Assembly: GCA_029721435.1 (NCBI GenBank)
Contig: CM056576.1
Span: 70,015,876 to 70,079,875 of the forward strand
Direction: 5' to 3'
Length of the DNA: 64,000 nucleotides
Origin: Gymnothorax reevesii
Taxonomy: Eukaryota; Chordata; Actinopteri; Anguilliformes; Muraenidae
Every line of letters begins with the position of its first letter. Positions within the stretch are counted from its first letter, which is position 1. Below, piece after piece: positions 1 through 11,200 of the stretch. Below the pieces are notes generated by a model that was given only the letters and a program-made list of their open reading frames with translations, had not been told where the DNA came from and did not search any database. The translations under genes and the position numbers were made by a program.

Positions 1-517
1 GTCTGCGCAGTGCCGCGGCTTTATTCCGTCATGCTCGCGACTTCAATTTACACCAGCAGCGTCTCACAACGCGGAACGTCAGCGCAGCGTCCCGCCAGCT
101 GATACAATCGACTTGCTCTTCTGCATATTTCATCATTTTTACTGGCATATTTACACAACGACCCAGGGTTGTGCACAGATAGGGCTCTACTGGTGCTTGA
201 GCACCAGCCCTTTTGCCTTCACTGAAAAAAGAGCCCTTCTTGGTTGTAACTTGTAAGAGCCCCTTTTTATGCCCTCCAGCTCTCTAGTCATTGTTTAATT
301 CGAGGCACACTAAAATCAGGATAGATACCGATGTACATCAATGGACATAGATACCATGACTTTACGTCCCTGCTAGTTCAAGACCTTAATTTTTTTTTCA
401 GTAATTTGGAGGAATGTTAATTAAACACCTGGAACCACTATCTTGTATCAATAAAAAATATAGCTGCTTCTAATACATTCTATCTAAAACTTGTGTGACG
501 TGGTTATCAGACAGATA
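1..517. other. Intergenic stretch, no gene seen
   Basis: No reading frame with recognisable protein similarity was found. Around 170-290 there is a GAGCACC/GGGCTCT-rich stretch that looks like dispersed repeat DNA, but I cannot assign it to a family. Confidence 0.4.
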
Positions 518-1016
518 GGGGAGAGCTGGTACAAAAGCAACATTTTTCACATAGACGTCATTTTAAAAGATAACGTTACAGACCGAAAAATTTTTTCGTG
601 TGTGCTCTGTCAATATCTGGTGCTAAATCATCCCAATATATATTGACTACGGCATAGTTTGACGTTGAATGGAAGTTGCGCATTGCTACTTTCGACCCCG
701 CCAGTCGGGATGAGAGTAACACACGGGCGGGACAAAAGTAACGTGATCAAATTAACTGGAATCTTTTAAATTACTGTCGTTTTTCATTAAAAAAAATCAA
801 ACAATGTCTTTGCTAACATGCAATTGTAAATATACATTGCACTTAATCAAAAAAAATCTTATTACATTTTAAATGAATGAATTTATTTAATTCAATCATA
901 AAAATGACATTAAAACAGAAACAAAAACAATCAGACATTTGCTTCAAATGTTTCATAAGTAAACATGAACATGTTTAACGTGCAATTAGTCTATTTATAA
1001 AAATTATGAAATACTT

Positions 1017-3060
1017 TACTCATTCTCACAGTTGTGACAAATATAATGAGTTGCACCCTCAGCCATGCCTCATGTGACCACAGCAGACAAAAGATGCACT
1101 GCACCCACACTTCTCCGGGCAAAGACTATGCAAATGTCTCCCTACACACAAGAAATTGCCCTGAGAAACTGTGGTTGCAGTGTGTTCACTAAACAACGTT
1201 TTCTTTGGCCGTTTTGAAGAGGACTGTTTTTTCTGGCCCCTCTGCCAACTCTCCTCCTCCAAAGCAGCCTTTACTGGGGTGTCGGTCAGTATTGCTGTTT
1301 ACCTGCAACATTCAATGAGTCAGAATCACCTTGTTTTCATAGAAGCAAGAAAATCAAGACAAGTTAAAAAATGACACTCTGCTCACCTCTTTCTGCATCT
1401 TCTTTTGTTTTCTTTCCGCAAGCCAGCCTTTGGATATAGGCGAACCTTTTCTGGGCTGAACCTCTGTATTGGCATGCAGTTAGATGTTCCTGGAACAACA
1501 AGCATACCTGGATAGATAATATTGAAAAAAAAATGCTTTGCAAGGCTGAACATACACATTTAAAGACACACACAGACACAAACTCTCACCATCTACAGGA
1601 ATGACAGACTCGTGGGGATGCAGCTCAAATGGGTTCTGGCTAGGTTGGTGGTGTCTTAAGGAAGCAGGCGCTAGTGATGGAGCGGACATTGGTGATGAAG
1701 AGGGCGCTGGTGATGGAGCTGGCACTGGCACAGGGAATGGAGCTGGTGCTGGAGCAGGACGGTCGGTCACAAAAGATGGAGCAAAGTCTGTCTCACTGAA
1801 AATATCTGGATTAAAGGGCCAGATACCGGTACACTCGAACCCAGACGAAAAGCTGCTTGGTGTCACAGCTTGAGGCAGAGCTTTAGCCACAAGACTTGAG
1901 ATGTTGTTGATGGTCAAAGTTCTTCCAGGGTTCATTCACATCCAATTGTGTGCTGCACTGTTAATGTACTGCTTCAGAGGGCCAAAAACGCTTCAGTCTA
2001 GCGGCTGAAGACGGTGGGAGTAGTGGGGTGGAAAAGACAGGAGTGCAATGCCATGTGACTTGCAAAAGTCAATAGCTACCACAGAGAGGTGTGATGCATG
2101 ATTTCCTAAGAGTAGCAGCAACTTTGACTCCAGGGTCATGCAGGTGTGTCTTGCAAAATGCTGTAAAAAAAAAAACAGCTTTTTAATTTATCTACATTTT
2201 TTTTTTTTTTTTTTCATCCATGTTCCCGATGTCATTTGCTTCTAAACTATAGTGGGTGAGGACAGTCTTTAGGTTTAGAAAAAATACTGTCACGTTGGTC
2301 TTGTTGAAGCTGTGGAACGGGACATGCTGGTGGCTTGAGGTCAACGGATAGACAGGGTTTTGTTGCGCTCGAGGAAGGAGGTGAGCCAATCCTTCCCTGC
2401 CATCTGGTTTTTCTCCCATGAACATGGAGTTTTGAGGCCTATATTTTCAGCCAGCTCATATGCAAACTTTCGCACCTAAAACGGCATGAAAAAGATGTTC
2501 CTACAATTAATCTGATTTATTAAATGTGGATTTATTTAACCCTTTATGACTCCGATGGCCCGAATACAGGCCCACTAGGGAAGTTATAAACAAGAAATGA
2601 TTTCATTTTACCTTGTACGTCCTTGATAGGCATTTTCAACAAATGTTATCGAGTGGTAAGGGGTTAAAATTGATTTTTGTATGACTCTAGCTATACATTG
2701 AACTCATACTTCTAATGCATAATATCAAAGACGTAGTGTCAAGTTAATTTAAAAATGAACAGGCTGTTAAGACTTTGATGTAGGCAAATGGCGGCAGTGG
2801 TGTAGCTCTGTCTGCATTGTTACTCCAACCTCCTTAGGACTCAGGCATATTTAAAATCCTCTCTTTATATATGCCTGCAATCTCTTCTCCTGTTCTATGA
2901 AGACTTTGTTGTGAGCCCTGTACCCTGGGGCAGGGTCTGCTGCCCTCCTGCCTCTGCGCTCCTCTTGCAGTACCTGAACAGGGTAACATGACAAACGCCA
3001 TGCACCGCTGCTTACCTCCTTATACTATCGCCTCTTCTGATATCAAAAAAGGCTCTTTCG
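1017..3060 (-). pseudogene. pogo-like (DDE_1) transposase pseudogene with C-terminal zinc-finger remnant
   Basis: Blocks typical of fish pogo/jerky-type transposases follow each other in order on the minus strand. Near 2930-2830 is the DNA-binding part, reading GYRAHNKVFIEQEKRLQAYI. Near 2480-2450 is VRKFAYELAENIGL. Then come FNKTNV and IGNMDE, holding the first catalytic Asp (about 2340-2220), and LLLGNHASH followed by FPPHYSHRLQPLD (about 2120-1990). The last part is NPGRTLTINNISSLVAKALP and SGFECTGIWPFNPDIFSETD (1935-1800). The second catalytic Asp, normally LLLDNHDSH, has become Gly, and a stop follows QPLD. A proline/alanine repeat (about 1790-1660) and a GTGAGA splice-donor-like site precede a final exon. 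That exon ends in a Cys/His finger (WVQCIFC, HYICHNCENE) with a stop at 1017. Multiple frameshifts make this a pseudogene. Confidence 0.75.
2540..2663. mobile_element. Small TTAA-flanked MITE, piggyBac-like
   Basis: A 124-bp segment starts CCCTTTATGACTCCG and its right end reads GAGTGGTAAGGGG. It is flanked on both sides by TTAA (2536-2539 and 2664-2667), the target-site duplication of piggyBac-type transposases. There is no coding capacity. It interrupts the pogo-like transposon, so it is the younger insertion. The assignment rests on TTAA and on the CCCTTT/AAGGGG ends, which resemble the elements at 21278 and 39892. Confidence 0.55.
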
Positions 3061-3585
3061 TAGGCCTGCTGGTCAACCTTTCCTCTCTAGGTAGTTCTGA
3101 CCCTACCTGACATTTTCTGTCAGTAAAATATAACACACATTTTTTAATGAGCTTTAAAACACAAAATGCTGCCGCATTAGCAGAGAGGGACGAACGTAAC
3201 TGTTGCTACTTCCGCCCCGACAGTGACTCCTGACATTTGAACCAGGATTGCTTCTAAAGTGGAAAAAGTCTGACATTTCAAACTTCAGGATATGTTACAA
3301 AACTAAATGACGTATCATTTTCTTCATAAATATGACACCATGGAGCGATAAAGACAATCTTTAAATCAAAAAAGTTTACCATTTATCTGAATTTACTCAC
3401 CACTGTGGTAAACAGTCTTCCCGGTCTCGTTTCACGGGGAAGTGACGAAACCAAGATTTTCCCGGGCTTGGAGAATGTTGCGAGCTGCACATGCTGACCT
3501 AATTTGACGCATCGAAGTGCGGATGGCTGTGAGTAAATCGCTATATTACTTACGTCCCACATTACTTTCGCACAGGGCTCTCCCC

Positions 3586-4480
3586 GACGTTTATTTAATC
3601 AATAGACGGGAATGGTGAACTTGTAGGTTAAAAAGACAACTATGGTGTACATCAGAAAGGCATAAAATCACAACTAAATGAATAATGTTAGGCCCTTGTA
3701 CCTCAAACTGCATCCCTCACTCACAGCAGGAGCTGCGTTTCACTATCGTGTTTCATAGCCTCATTAAAGTGAATTTTAATTGAGGAGGAAAAGCAGCTGA
3801 TGAAGTAAAACTAAATTGAGGAACACTTTACATCCACAAAGTGAAAACAAAGTTTTGTAAACTGTGTTTTACATGTTCTCATTCAAATAAAATGAATATT
3901 TCTTATAACAAGCAGACACGAGGATGACATTGTGCATGCAAATATAGGCGGCCAACAGAACGTCCACCAAAAATGTAAAAAACACACAGTGAACAATATG
4001 TGAGATAAAAATAATGAGCTATTAACCAATCGTGTTTTAAAGCAACATAAAGAGGAATTGAGCGTGGAGATGATAGCTGCGTCCGAATGGTCTTTTTTTC
4101 TTTGGAAAGTTACTTACTCCTAAAAAATATCCGGGAGCATTTAATAATAATGCATCAATTTTATAATAGCGCATTTCTGGACACTCAAAGACGCTTTACA
4201 ATGGAGGCATTATTCATTCACTCACACATTCACGCTCTGATGGTAAACTATTTATGTGGCAGTCATAAGATTGTTTGGATTCTTGAAACGTAAAGGTGCT
4301 AAAATGCTTTCTAATGTATCACCTTTAGCATAGGGTTCACTGAAGCATCCTTTTCGAAAAGAAAGGCGGAAATGCTATCCCGCAATTCCGTGATGATCGT
4401 CCATCCAGCCGATCACGAAAACACACTAACATGACGGGAAGGAGGCGGGTGATCACTGTCCCTAGTGTAAGTGCATTCGG
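3586..4480. other. Intergenic, no gene; possible dispersed repeat at 4155-4265
   Basis: No supportable coding region. The segment around 4155-4265 (cgcatttctggacactcaaa, then cgctttacaatggaggca and a CATTCA-rich run) resembles an interspersed fragment I have seen near fish genes. That is a recollection of sequence style, not a database match. Confidence 0.3.
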
Positions 4481-4484
4481 ATTC

Positions 4485-5785
4485 TCTTATTACCTCTGCC
4501 CAACGAAGTTGGAGGAGGTTATTTGATCATGCCCGTTTGATTGTCTGTCTATTTGTTAGCAGGATGTCTCAAAAACAGCTGCATAGATTTCAACCAAACT
4601 TTGCAGGATGTTATAGTAGCACAAGAGGAACAAGAGATTACACTGTTTTTTTTAAAACATATATTTATTTATATTTATTTTCTTCATTTAACATAATACA
4701 AAGTAACACAAAGCACACATAAAGTAATGTTACAATCATTTCACTAATTACAAAATTGAGAGATAAAAATTAATTAATTAATTAAAAAAATTTTTTTTTT
4801 AAAAACCTCATATGGCCTCAATCCCTCTCATCATCCATCCAATCATCAGTATTCATATTGTTGTTCTCAAGAAAGATATAAAACATATTACAAATTTTCC
4901 AGAACTTGTCAAGTTTGTTCCTTATGGTGTAACTTATCCTTTCCAAAGCTAAGAAGGAAGTCATACCCCTCAACCATTGCGTTATGACACAGGGTGTATC
5001 TAATTTCCATGAGCTTGCTATACAACTTTTGGCTTCCGATATGCAAATATTCAATAGTGACCTAACCTCTCTGGAAGCATTAAAGTCATCTGGGTAAAGA
5101 TGCAATAAACACAATTTAGGATTGAGTGGTATATCGTCTCCAACAATTTTGCCTGCAAGGTCCAGCACTTTCCTCCAAAATGGGAGTATACATGGACATT
5201 CCCACATACAATGAAATAGGGTACCTCTTTGGTCTCTACATTTGAAGCAATTTTCAGGAATGTTCAGATTGAATTGGTGCAACCTAGCTGGTGTAATGTA
5301 CATTCTACTTATCCATTTATATTGAAACAATTTTGAGTTTGTATTTACCGATATATTCTGGGCGAGAGAACAAGCTTCTACCCATTCCTCATCCGTTAAT
5401 TCCACCTGCAAATCCCTCCTCCATGGATGGACAGAGCGTTGAGATGACTCTTTAGACTTGTTTGCAAACAGATCAACTCGTAATGAAACTTGACCCCTGG
5501 AGTGTAACAACTTAAATGTATAATCCTCTAGTGTGGATAGGGGGGGAAGGGTTAAATTATTTTTTCGTTTAGAGAGGATGAAACTTCGGAGCTGTAAGTA
5601 CTGAGAGATTAAATTTAGGCATATCTAGATCAAAGTACAGCTCAGATATAAAATCCAGCTATTCCAGTGGAATTTCTAATCAGCACGCTTTTAGGTTTTG
5701 CTGCCTCCGGGTTGTAGAATGCAACAATACACTACATGAGTACATTGGCGGAGGTACTCGCACTCGGTGAGCACAGCTCACAGCT
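4485..5785. repeat. Dispersed fish repeat split by a LINE insertion
   Basis: The left part (4485-4640) reads attacctctgcccaacgaag then ggaggaggttatttgatcat, and later has caaccaaactttgcaggatg. The right part (5735-5785) reads cattggcggaggtactcgca. In fish genomes such ACCTCYGCCAA ... TTGGCGGAGGT units are usually continuous. Here the minus-strand LINE 3' end lies between the halves, so I infer that the LINE inserted into the older repeat. Confidence 0.45.
4790..5665 (-). pseudogene. 3' end of ORF2 of an L1/Tx1-type LINE, 5'-truncated
   Basis: A minus-strand frame runs from about 5665 to a stop near 4818. It encodes the region downstream of reverse transcriptase. It contains the zf-RVT-like Cys/His segment FKCRDQRGTLFHCMWECP, and upstream the typical DFISELYFDLDMPKFN and YLQLRSFILSKRKNN blocks. 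One frameshift near 5618 separates the last two blocks. Nothing upstream of about 5665 is retained, which is the usual 5' truncation of LINE insertions. The 3' side ends in an A/T-rich stretch near 4780. Without its reverse transcriptase and endonuclease domains the copy is dead. Assignment to the L1/Tx1 group is by motif style. Confidence 0.65.
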
Positions 5786-6050
5786 CACAGTTCTCATCCT
5801 AAGCTGTAAGAGTCCCCTTTTCACCTTTCCTTTACCTCATGACGTTTTACACAAGTTAAAGAAAAGTGGTTAGGAATTAGATGATAGGACGTAATTTTAT
5901 TTATTTTTTTACTTCTCAGACGCAGCCAATGAGTGCGTGTACACGGTTAGAGTTTTTTTCTTCTAAGTAACATTTATGATTGACTAACCATGTACATGTT
6001 TGCAAGTCCCACCCTTATTAGCCATGCAATATCAGCATGTTCTTACAGTG

Positions 6051-6420
6051 GGGTGCAAAAATTTGGACACCCCTGGTTTAAATGTCTGTTACAGTTTCTC
6101 TAAGTGATTGAAAGCAAACTTGAGCAGTAAATGTTACAAAGTTAAACATGACACATGCCATCACATTTTAAAGCAAGAATAATTCTATTTTTAACTCCAG
6201 TTTCAAGATTAAACAAGAAAACAGGTGCAAAAGTTTGGGAACCCTGTCAGCTAATAACTCCTCCTCGGGCAGCTTGCAAACAGCTTGCAAACGCTTCCTG
6301 TAGCCAGCTAAGACTCTTTCAATTCTTGTCTTTGGAATTTTACCCCATTCTAGACGCCTCTAGCTCAGAAATATTCTTTGGCCTTCTTGCATGCATGGCA
6401 TGTTTGAGGTCTCTCTGTGA
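6051..6420 (-). mobile_element. Truncated Tc1-like element, one terminal part
   Basis: After TA at 6049-6050 the sequence begins cagtggggtgcaaaaatttg, and later has gcaaaagtttgggaaccctg, ctgtagccagctaagactct and gccttcttgcatgcatggca. These match, from knowledge of the family, the terminal region and 3' part of the minus-strand transposase of a common fish Tc1-like transposon. It stops abruptly at about 6420, where a different repeat (the LTR-like family) begins. No opposite end was found. Confidence 0.55.
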
Positions 6421-7179
6421 GGTAGCGATCTGGAATCAGACGCAAGAACCAAGCAGTGCAGTAAAATTGGATTTTATTATGGAAGGGGGTGAACCCCCGC
6501 AGAGCAGTATGCAATGGTACAGAGTCCACAATCCAAAAATCAAAATCCAAAGGGCGAAATCCAAGTCGTAACCAGAGCAGCAAACACAATACTCATGGTC
6601 GGGCAAAAAAGGGTTTGATACACAGATGCAGGCAGAAATCCAAAACAGAGTCAAAATCATAAAACGGGGACGGTCAGGTCAGAAGTGAATCACAAAGAAT
6701 ACAAGGCAAAAACAAGCGTAGCAAAAGGGAAACGTTCTGACAAGGAGCTGGCTGTGAAAAGACTGCTTAAATAGACAAGCGGGAAGTCACATGCTACAAA
6801 GGGAAACAGGTGAACTGGATCAGACTAACTACAAAGGAATGAACATGAGGAAGTTCCTAATTACAAGAAATTGGCAAAAGCCAAAACGTGGAGAGGGATC
6901 ATGAAGACAGCCTATTGACAAACATACGGCTCCGAGTCCGGTCAGGGAGTTCTACCGTGCACAGAGTGAGAGGCAGAACAGTGATTAGCAAGGTGCGGAG
7001 AATCCGCTGAAGCACAGCAAAGTAAATAGAGTGAAGGCAAGGGGCAGAGACTAGAGCAGAGCGAGTGCTGAGAGCTCGTTAGTCAATTAGTAATGTGCAG
7101 CTATACAATCCCTAGTGCTTGTTAGTAAGTTAGTACTATAAACAGTGCTAGTCTAGGTTAGTAAGTTTAACTAAAACAA

Positions 7180-8605
7180 CGCTACACATACAATTTTGAA
7201 ATATTTGGTGTATATAAAATGGGATATTGGTTTTGAGCCATGATACATCAACTACAACTTAAAAGCTCAGAAATGTGTTTTGATTTTGTCATGTGGGCAG
7301 CTATTTCCGCTTGATTGCACATTGTTTAGAACTTTGCCTATCCCGTCAGGTTGAGTAGAACTCATTGACCAATCCTTCGAGAATTTGGTCAATAAATAGC
7401 CGTAGCAATGGGCAACTTAAATATTCCTTTGCATTATCCTGGGTCAACGTGTGACCATGCAGCGCCTATGTCAAAATCAGCGAAAGCGAGCCGTTGGCAT
7501 GCTCACTGGTGGAATGTCACAAAGACGGGTTGAAAGGAACCTGGGCATCCACATGTCGACCATATCACGTCTCTGGAGCTGGTATAATGAAACAGGAAGC
7601 ACCGGTGATCGACCACCTGCCCCCAGACCACTTGTCACCACCCCTCAGCAGGATCGCCATATTCACCTCCAGCACCTGCGCAATCGCTTCCTGCCAGCTA
7701 CAGTCACTGTTGCTCAAACCAGAGGTTGTCACCAGAACTGAATTAGTGACCAAATCATACGCAACCGCCTGTGTGAAGCCGACTTGCACAACCAACGTCC
7801 CGGCCGTGGTTTGGTGTTGACTCCTGCACGACGCCGTGGAACAGGCTGCTCTTCTCCGATGAATCGAGGCTCAAGTTGAGTGTGTCTGACGGAAGACTGC
7901 GTGTATGGCGTAAGCGAGGGGAACGTTATACTGACACTACCATCCTGCAGCGTGACCGCTGGGGTGGACCCAGTGTGATGGTTTGGGCTGGAATAAGCAG
8001 TAGACATAAGACAGACCTCATTTTCATCGATGGAAACCTCAGTGCGGCCCGTTACCGAGATGACATCCTTACCCCTGTCGCAGTTCCACTCATCCGTCCC
8101 TAACGCCTAACGCTGCAACAGGATAACGCAAGACCACATGTCACCAGAGTCTGTCAGAACTACCTGAGGCAGAATAATGTTCAGTGTCTTGTTTGGCCTG
8201 CGTATTCCCCAGATTTAAACCCTATAGAACATCTATGGGATATTCTGGATCGCCGGGTAAGAAGGAGTCATCCAGAACCAGCCACAGTCCAACAGTTGCG
8301 TCAAGCACTCCAGGTGGAATGGGACCGCATCACACAGGATGAAATTAGGCATTTGATTGACTCCATGCATCGCAGAATCCAGGCTGTGTGTGATGCCAGA
8401 GGCCATACAAGATACTGACTCCGGTGATCCAGAATTGCGCCTTCAACTGATGCAATGAATTGGAAACCAGGAAAAATCTTAATTCCTGACTCTAAAACTG
8501 TGTTATTGATTTGAATCTTAATATTTGTTATGTATTGTTAAATTTATCGCAAGAAAATGACATGTGTTGCAATAAAGAGTGTTGCGTTGGAAGTTTTGAT
8601 CAGTG
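7180..8605 (+). mobile_element. Tc1-like transposon (family C), copy 1
   Basis: The right terminal repeat ends gttttgatcagtg and is followed by TA (8606-8607). Its reverse complement, cactgatcaaaacttccaac, matches the start of copy 2 at 26606. The left terminal repeat has lost about 27 outer bases and starts within aacgctacacatacaatttt. The element lies within LTR-like family A. Compared with copy 2 it has also lost about 60 bp in the transposase near 7840. Confidence 0.8.
7456..8418 (+). pseudogene. Tc1-like transposase pseudogene (copy 1)
   Basis: The reading begins MQRLCQNQRKRAVGMLTGGM, a paired-domain helix-turn-helix start (SQRRVERNLGIHMSTISRLW follows). A stop follows RGCHQN near 7740. 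At 7838-7842 the text jumps from LTPARRR to the catalytic block after a deletion of about 20 codons that is visible against copy 2. The third catalytic block is intact ([15 protein letters not shown], about 8205-8250) and the protein ends with the usual RGHTRY-type tail before TGA at 8416-8418. Full-length family members have about 340 residues; this copy cannot make one product. Confidence 0.8.
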
Positions 8606-8950
8606 TAGAAAAGCAAGGTGAAGGAAGTAAACGAGATTGGAAGGTTTGGTTGAAATCCCAGAAACCATGAAATCACCCGAAAGTGTGACACACAATGCTG
8701 GGGCAGTGAGCGATCACATGACAAAAGACCAGACAGGGGGAGACAAAGTGCAATGCATGGTAAGACACAAAACATGGGCCGGAATATAACTGCAGGAGTG
8801 GAATATGGCAGAACATACAGAAACAAAACAAGGAATGGAATCCTAATCACAAATACAGTGCATGGTCAGACAAAGCAGAATTCATAATCAACCATGGCAG
8901 TCAGGCAGAATCATAACAAAAACGTGGTCAGGCAGATCAGGATCATAATA

Positions 8951-9105
8951 TTTATACACATCTCTTCTGATTAAAATAAAAAAAATAAAAAACTGAGGAT
9001 TCGTAAATCATGGGATGCCCCTCCCAGCATGATGCCCCCCTGTGCACGTACACCAGTCATAATATGCATAATTCAGCCTTGTGTATCAGTGCATCCAACA
9101 TCGCC
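8951..9105. other. Short intergenic spacer, nothing recognised
   Basis: A-rich tract (about 8970-8995) followed by unassigned sequence; no supportable feature. Confidence 0.3.
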
Positions 9106-9270
9106 GAGTACCGCCACTAATTGTGCAAAAGCTCACTAATGCCCTGATCCAGGTCTGGGAGAAGATAACTCAGGACAACATCCACCAACTCATCAGGATG
9201 ATGCCCAGACATTGTCCAGAGTGTATTTTTTATCAGTGAAGTCTGGGCCTCTAATTATTAATGCCATAAG
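9105..9270 (+). pseudogene. Remnant of the C-terminal end of a Tc1-like transposase
   Basis: A plus-strand frame reads RPPLIVQKLTNALIQVWEKI, then TQDNIHQLIRMMPRHC. That is the helical C-terminal stretch that follows the catalytic domain in Tc1-type transposases (typically W..IPQ..I..LI.SM.RRC). No terminal repeats or other domains are preserved nearby, so it is a fossil fragment. Confidence 0.5.
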
Positions 9271-9419
9271 AAGAACCTGAACTGGAGCATCAAAGTATTA
9301 ATTCTGAATTTTTGTTGATGATTCCATAATTTTCCCATAATTTTAGTGATTCCATATTTTCCCTCTACTTGTTTATGAAGAAAAATCCCATTAATTAAAA
9401 TAATCCAATTTGTTTGTTG

Positions 9420-9557
9420 TTGAGGTGTGTTCCATGAATCCTAAATGTTAAGCTAATGAACAAAAAGTTTTGAGTCATGTCTTTGTTTATTTGCTATAAA
9501 TAAACAAGCTGACTGAACATCCTCTGAAGTGATTCCAGTGGAAACACACCTCAAATT
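9420..9557. mobile_element. Possible short inverted-repeat MITE
   Basis: TTGAGGTGTGTTCCA near 9421 faces GGAAACACACCTCAA near 9540, giving terminal inverted repeats of about 15 bp around 138 bp of non-coding sequence. The target duplication is unclear. Part of its core (tttatttgctataaataaac, acatcctctg.agtgatt) recurs weakly at 53310-53370. Confidence 0.35.
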
Positions 9558-9654
9558 AACGGTCAGTTTCAAAACTCCAGGTCAGTCTTTCTGACAGAAT
9601 ATGGTTTCAACATCTAGTGTCTGCTTTGGAGCCCCTACAGCTTCACACTGAACC

Positions 9655-10005
9655 ACACCAGGGCCACGTTTCAGAAAGCAGGGTTGGTGGTAACTCTAAG
9701 TTTGTTAGCTCAGAGTTGCAGGAAACTCAGAGTTTTCCGGTTCACAATGTGAGTTCAGTCCAACTCTAAGTCAGTTGCCACGGCAACATACTTCGTGATG
9801 CTAACCTGCTAATTGGCAGATTTTCTTCAAGTAACTCAGTGTTTCTTCTCCTCCTGAGACTGCAGACTGAGGAAATGTAAGACATGGCGTGTCCGGTCCT
9901 TGGAGAGACAGAGGATTTTGAAGCACAAATACAAAGAAGAATTCCCCGTTAGGAGAGAGTTATCCAACCACATTTGGATGTTTTAGGCTGTATTCCAAAC
10001 ACTAG
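9655..10005 (+). mobile_element. PIF/Harbinger 5' fragment with transposase start
   Basis: cacgtttcagaaagcagggt followed by repeated AACTCTAAGT/AACTCAGAGTT motifs resembles the 5' end of fish Harbinger elements. From 9884 a frame reads MACPVLGETEDFEAQIQRR, an internal stop, then ERVIQPHLDV, resembling the N-terminus of Harbinger-derived nucleases. The catalytic domain is absent: the sequence changes character after 10005. Family assignment is from memory of the motif pattern. Confidence 0.5.
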
Positions 10006-10009
10006 AGTT

Positions 10010-11200
10010 GTTCACTTCAAAGTGCGCATAATAAGGGCCACGCCCACCATAGCCATTTTGAAGGGCATTTCAATCTAGAGTGGCTGCGTTCCGTTCCAGA
10101 GTGAACAGTAAGGTCCTCCCTACTCCCGGCTCCCTGTGGAGGACCTACGTTCTGAAATTCAACAAAAGCTTGTTTCCCCAAAACAAGAAGATCAGAAGGA
10201 TCTAATAGCTGCGACCTCGCCGAGCATCCGTCACGTGGCCTAGTGTCCATAACTGGTGGTTTCTTGTACAAGTGTGATCTTGAAATTGGCAAATGACCTT
10301 GAAAATCAATAGGGGACCCTTCCTCTGTACCAAGAAGCTTGTTCTAAGATGTAATAGCCATCCATCAAGATAAAGTGGAGTTACGGTGCGAAAACTGTGA
10401 AATCGGGGCAAAATCAACACTTTTTTGACCGGTGTGACCTTGGGATTAGACAGATGACCTTGAAAATCAATAGGGAACCCCTCCTCTATGCCAAGAAGCT
10501 TGTTCTAAGATTTCATAGCCATTCATTGAATTAAACTTGAGTTACGGTGCGAAAACCATCAATTCGGGCAAAATTGACACTTTTTTTGCCTTTGTGACCT
10601 TGGGATTTGACAGATGACCTTGAAAAACAATTCGGAACACCTCCTGTATGCCTAGAAGCTATTTCCAAAATTTCATAGCGATCCATGAAATGTAACTGGA
10701 GTTATAGCGCGAAAACCCGCAAACAAGGTTGTGACCTCTGTGAGCTTGACCTTTGACCTTTGACCTCGGCCTTGTGCATGGACATCACTTTGGTAAAGGT
10801 CAATAACTTCTGAAAATTTCATGATGATACGACGACAGGAACATGGTCAAAGAGGTGGCACAGACGAACAGACAGACAGAAGCGTTCATGGAGCTGCTTG
10901 ATCGCAGCTAAAAACTCTGCATTTGATAATGAAATTTGTGCATTGTTGTTATGACTTAACCACTAACATGGTAACATCGTTTGTGATAATTACTATGACA
11001 GTATTTACAGACATGCACAAACTCCTTCACCGTATCCATTGTCGCGCAATGATTTTCAATGTCCAGTGAGGCACAATGATTGATTGGCTGACTGTCAACT
11101 TCCAGTGAAGTGATGAACCATTGTTGAGTTCTTCCCTACACAGTTTGCAGTTCCCTTTGAACTGAGCATTCTTTGCTCCCTTTGGTTTGGAATCTTATCT
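10010..11200. repeat. Non-coding repeat block holding a 160-bp tandem array
   Basis: The left edge (tattccaaacactagagttg at about 9990) and right edge (tttggtttggaatcttatct at about 11180) are weakly inverted. This could be one degenerate terminal-inverted-repeat element that carries the array described at 10280-10770. No coding frame is supportable. Confidence 0.3.
10280..10770. repeat. Tandem array, three units of about 160 bp
   Basis: The phrase gaccttgaaaa.caat recurs at 10295, 10456 and 10616, so the period is 160-161 bp. Each unit contains ccaagaagcttgttctaaga-type and gagttacggtgcgaaaac-type segments. The array is followed by GACCTTTGACCTTTGACCTC and the cagacgaacagacagacaga run. A related but distinct array with a 146-bp period lies at 54285-54700. 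Confidence 0.75.

Larger units (their letters stand above)
518..3585 (-). mobile_element. pogo-like DNA transposon (Tc1/mariner superfamily), decayed
   Basis: The ends are imperfect inverted repeats. The left end starts GGGGAGAGCTGGTACAAAAG at 518. The reverse complement of the right end, at 3585, starts GGGGAGAGCCCTGTGCGAAAG. A TA dinucleotide precedes the left end, as expected for this superfamily, but the right flank reads GACG, so that copy of the target TA has been lost or the boundary is off by a few bases. Between the ends, on the minus strand, lies a decayed pogo-type transposase (1017-3060). A 124-bp TTAA-flanked MITE (2540-2663) is inserted inside it. The element is clearly inactive. 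Confidence 0.75.
6424..8950 (-). mobile_element. LTR-like repeat (family A), copy 1, split by a Tc1 element
   Basis: This is a minus-orientation copy of a roughly 1.07-kb repeat seen five times in the window (also near 18239/18400, 20612, 28288 and 40700). Read on the minus strand it has an AATAAA-type signal close to its 3' end, ends in the style GGTTCCTGA..CACA, begins TGT.ATGATTCTG and has no coding frame, which are LTR-like features. The 7180-8605 segment is a Tc1 element inserted in it. The right half, from aagcaaggtgaaggaagtaa at about 8610, aligns with 41490 onward in the uninterrupted copy. The outer boundaries are approximate. Confidence 0.55.

Noticed and set aside
1601..1873. Plus-strand frame rich in Gly/Ala/Asp (GAGTGTGNGAGAGAG)
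   Set aside because: It is the antisense of the proline/alanine repeat of the pogo-like transposase.
4087..4722. Short plus-strand frames
   Set aside because: Lie in repeat DNA; no motifs, no splice or codon evidence.
6155..6571. 138-residue plus-strand frame
   Set aside because: Runs across the junction of a Tc1-like remnant and the LTR-like repeat, so it is a chance fusion.
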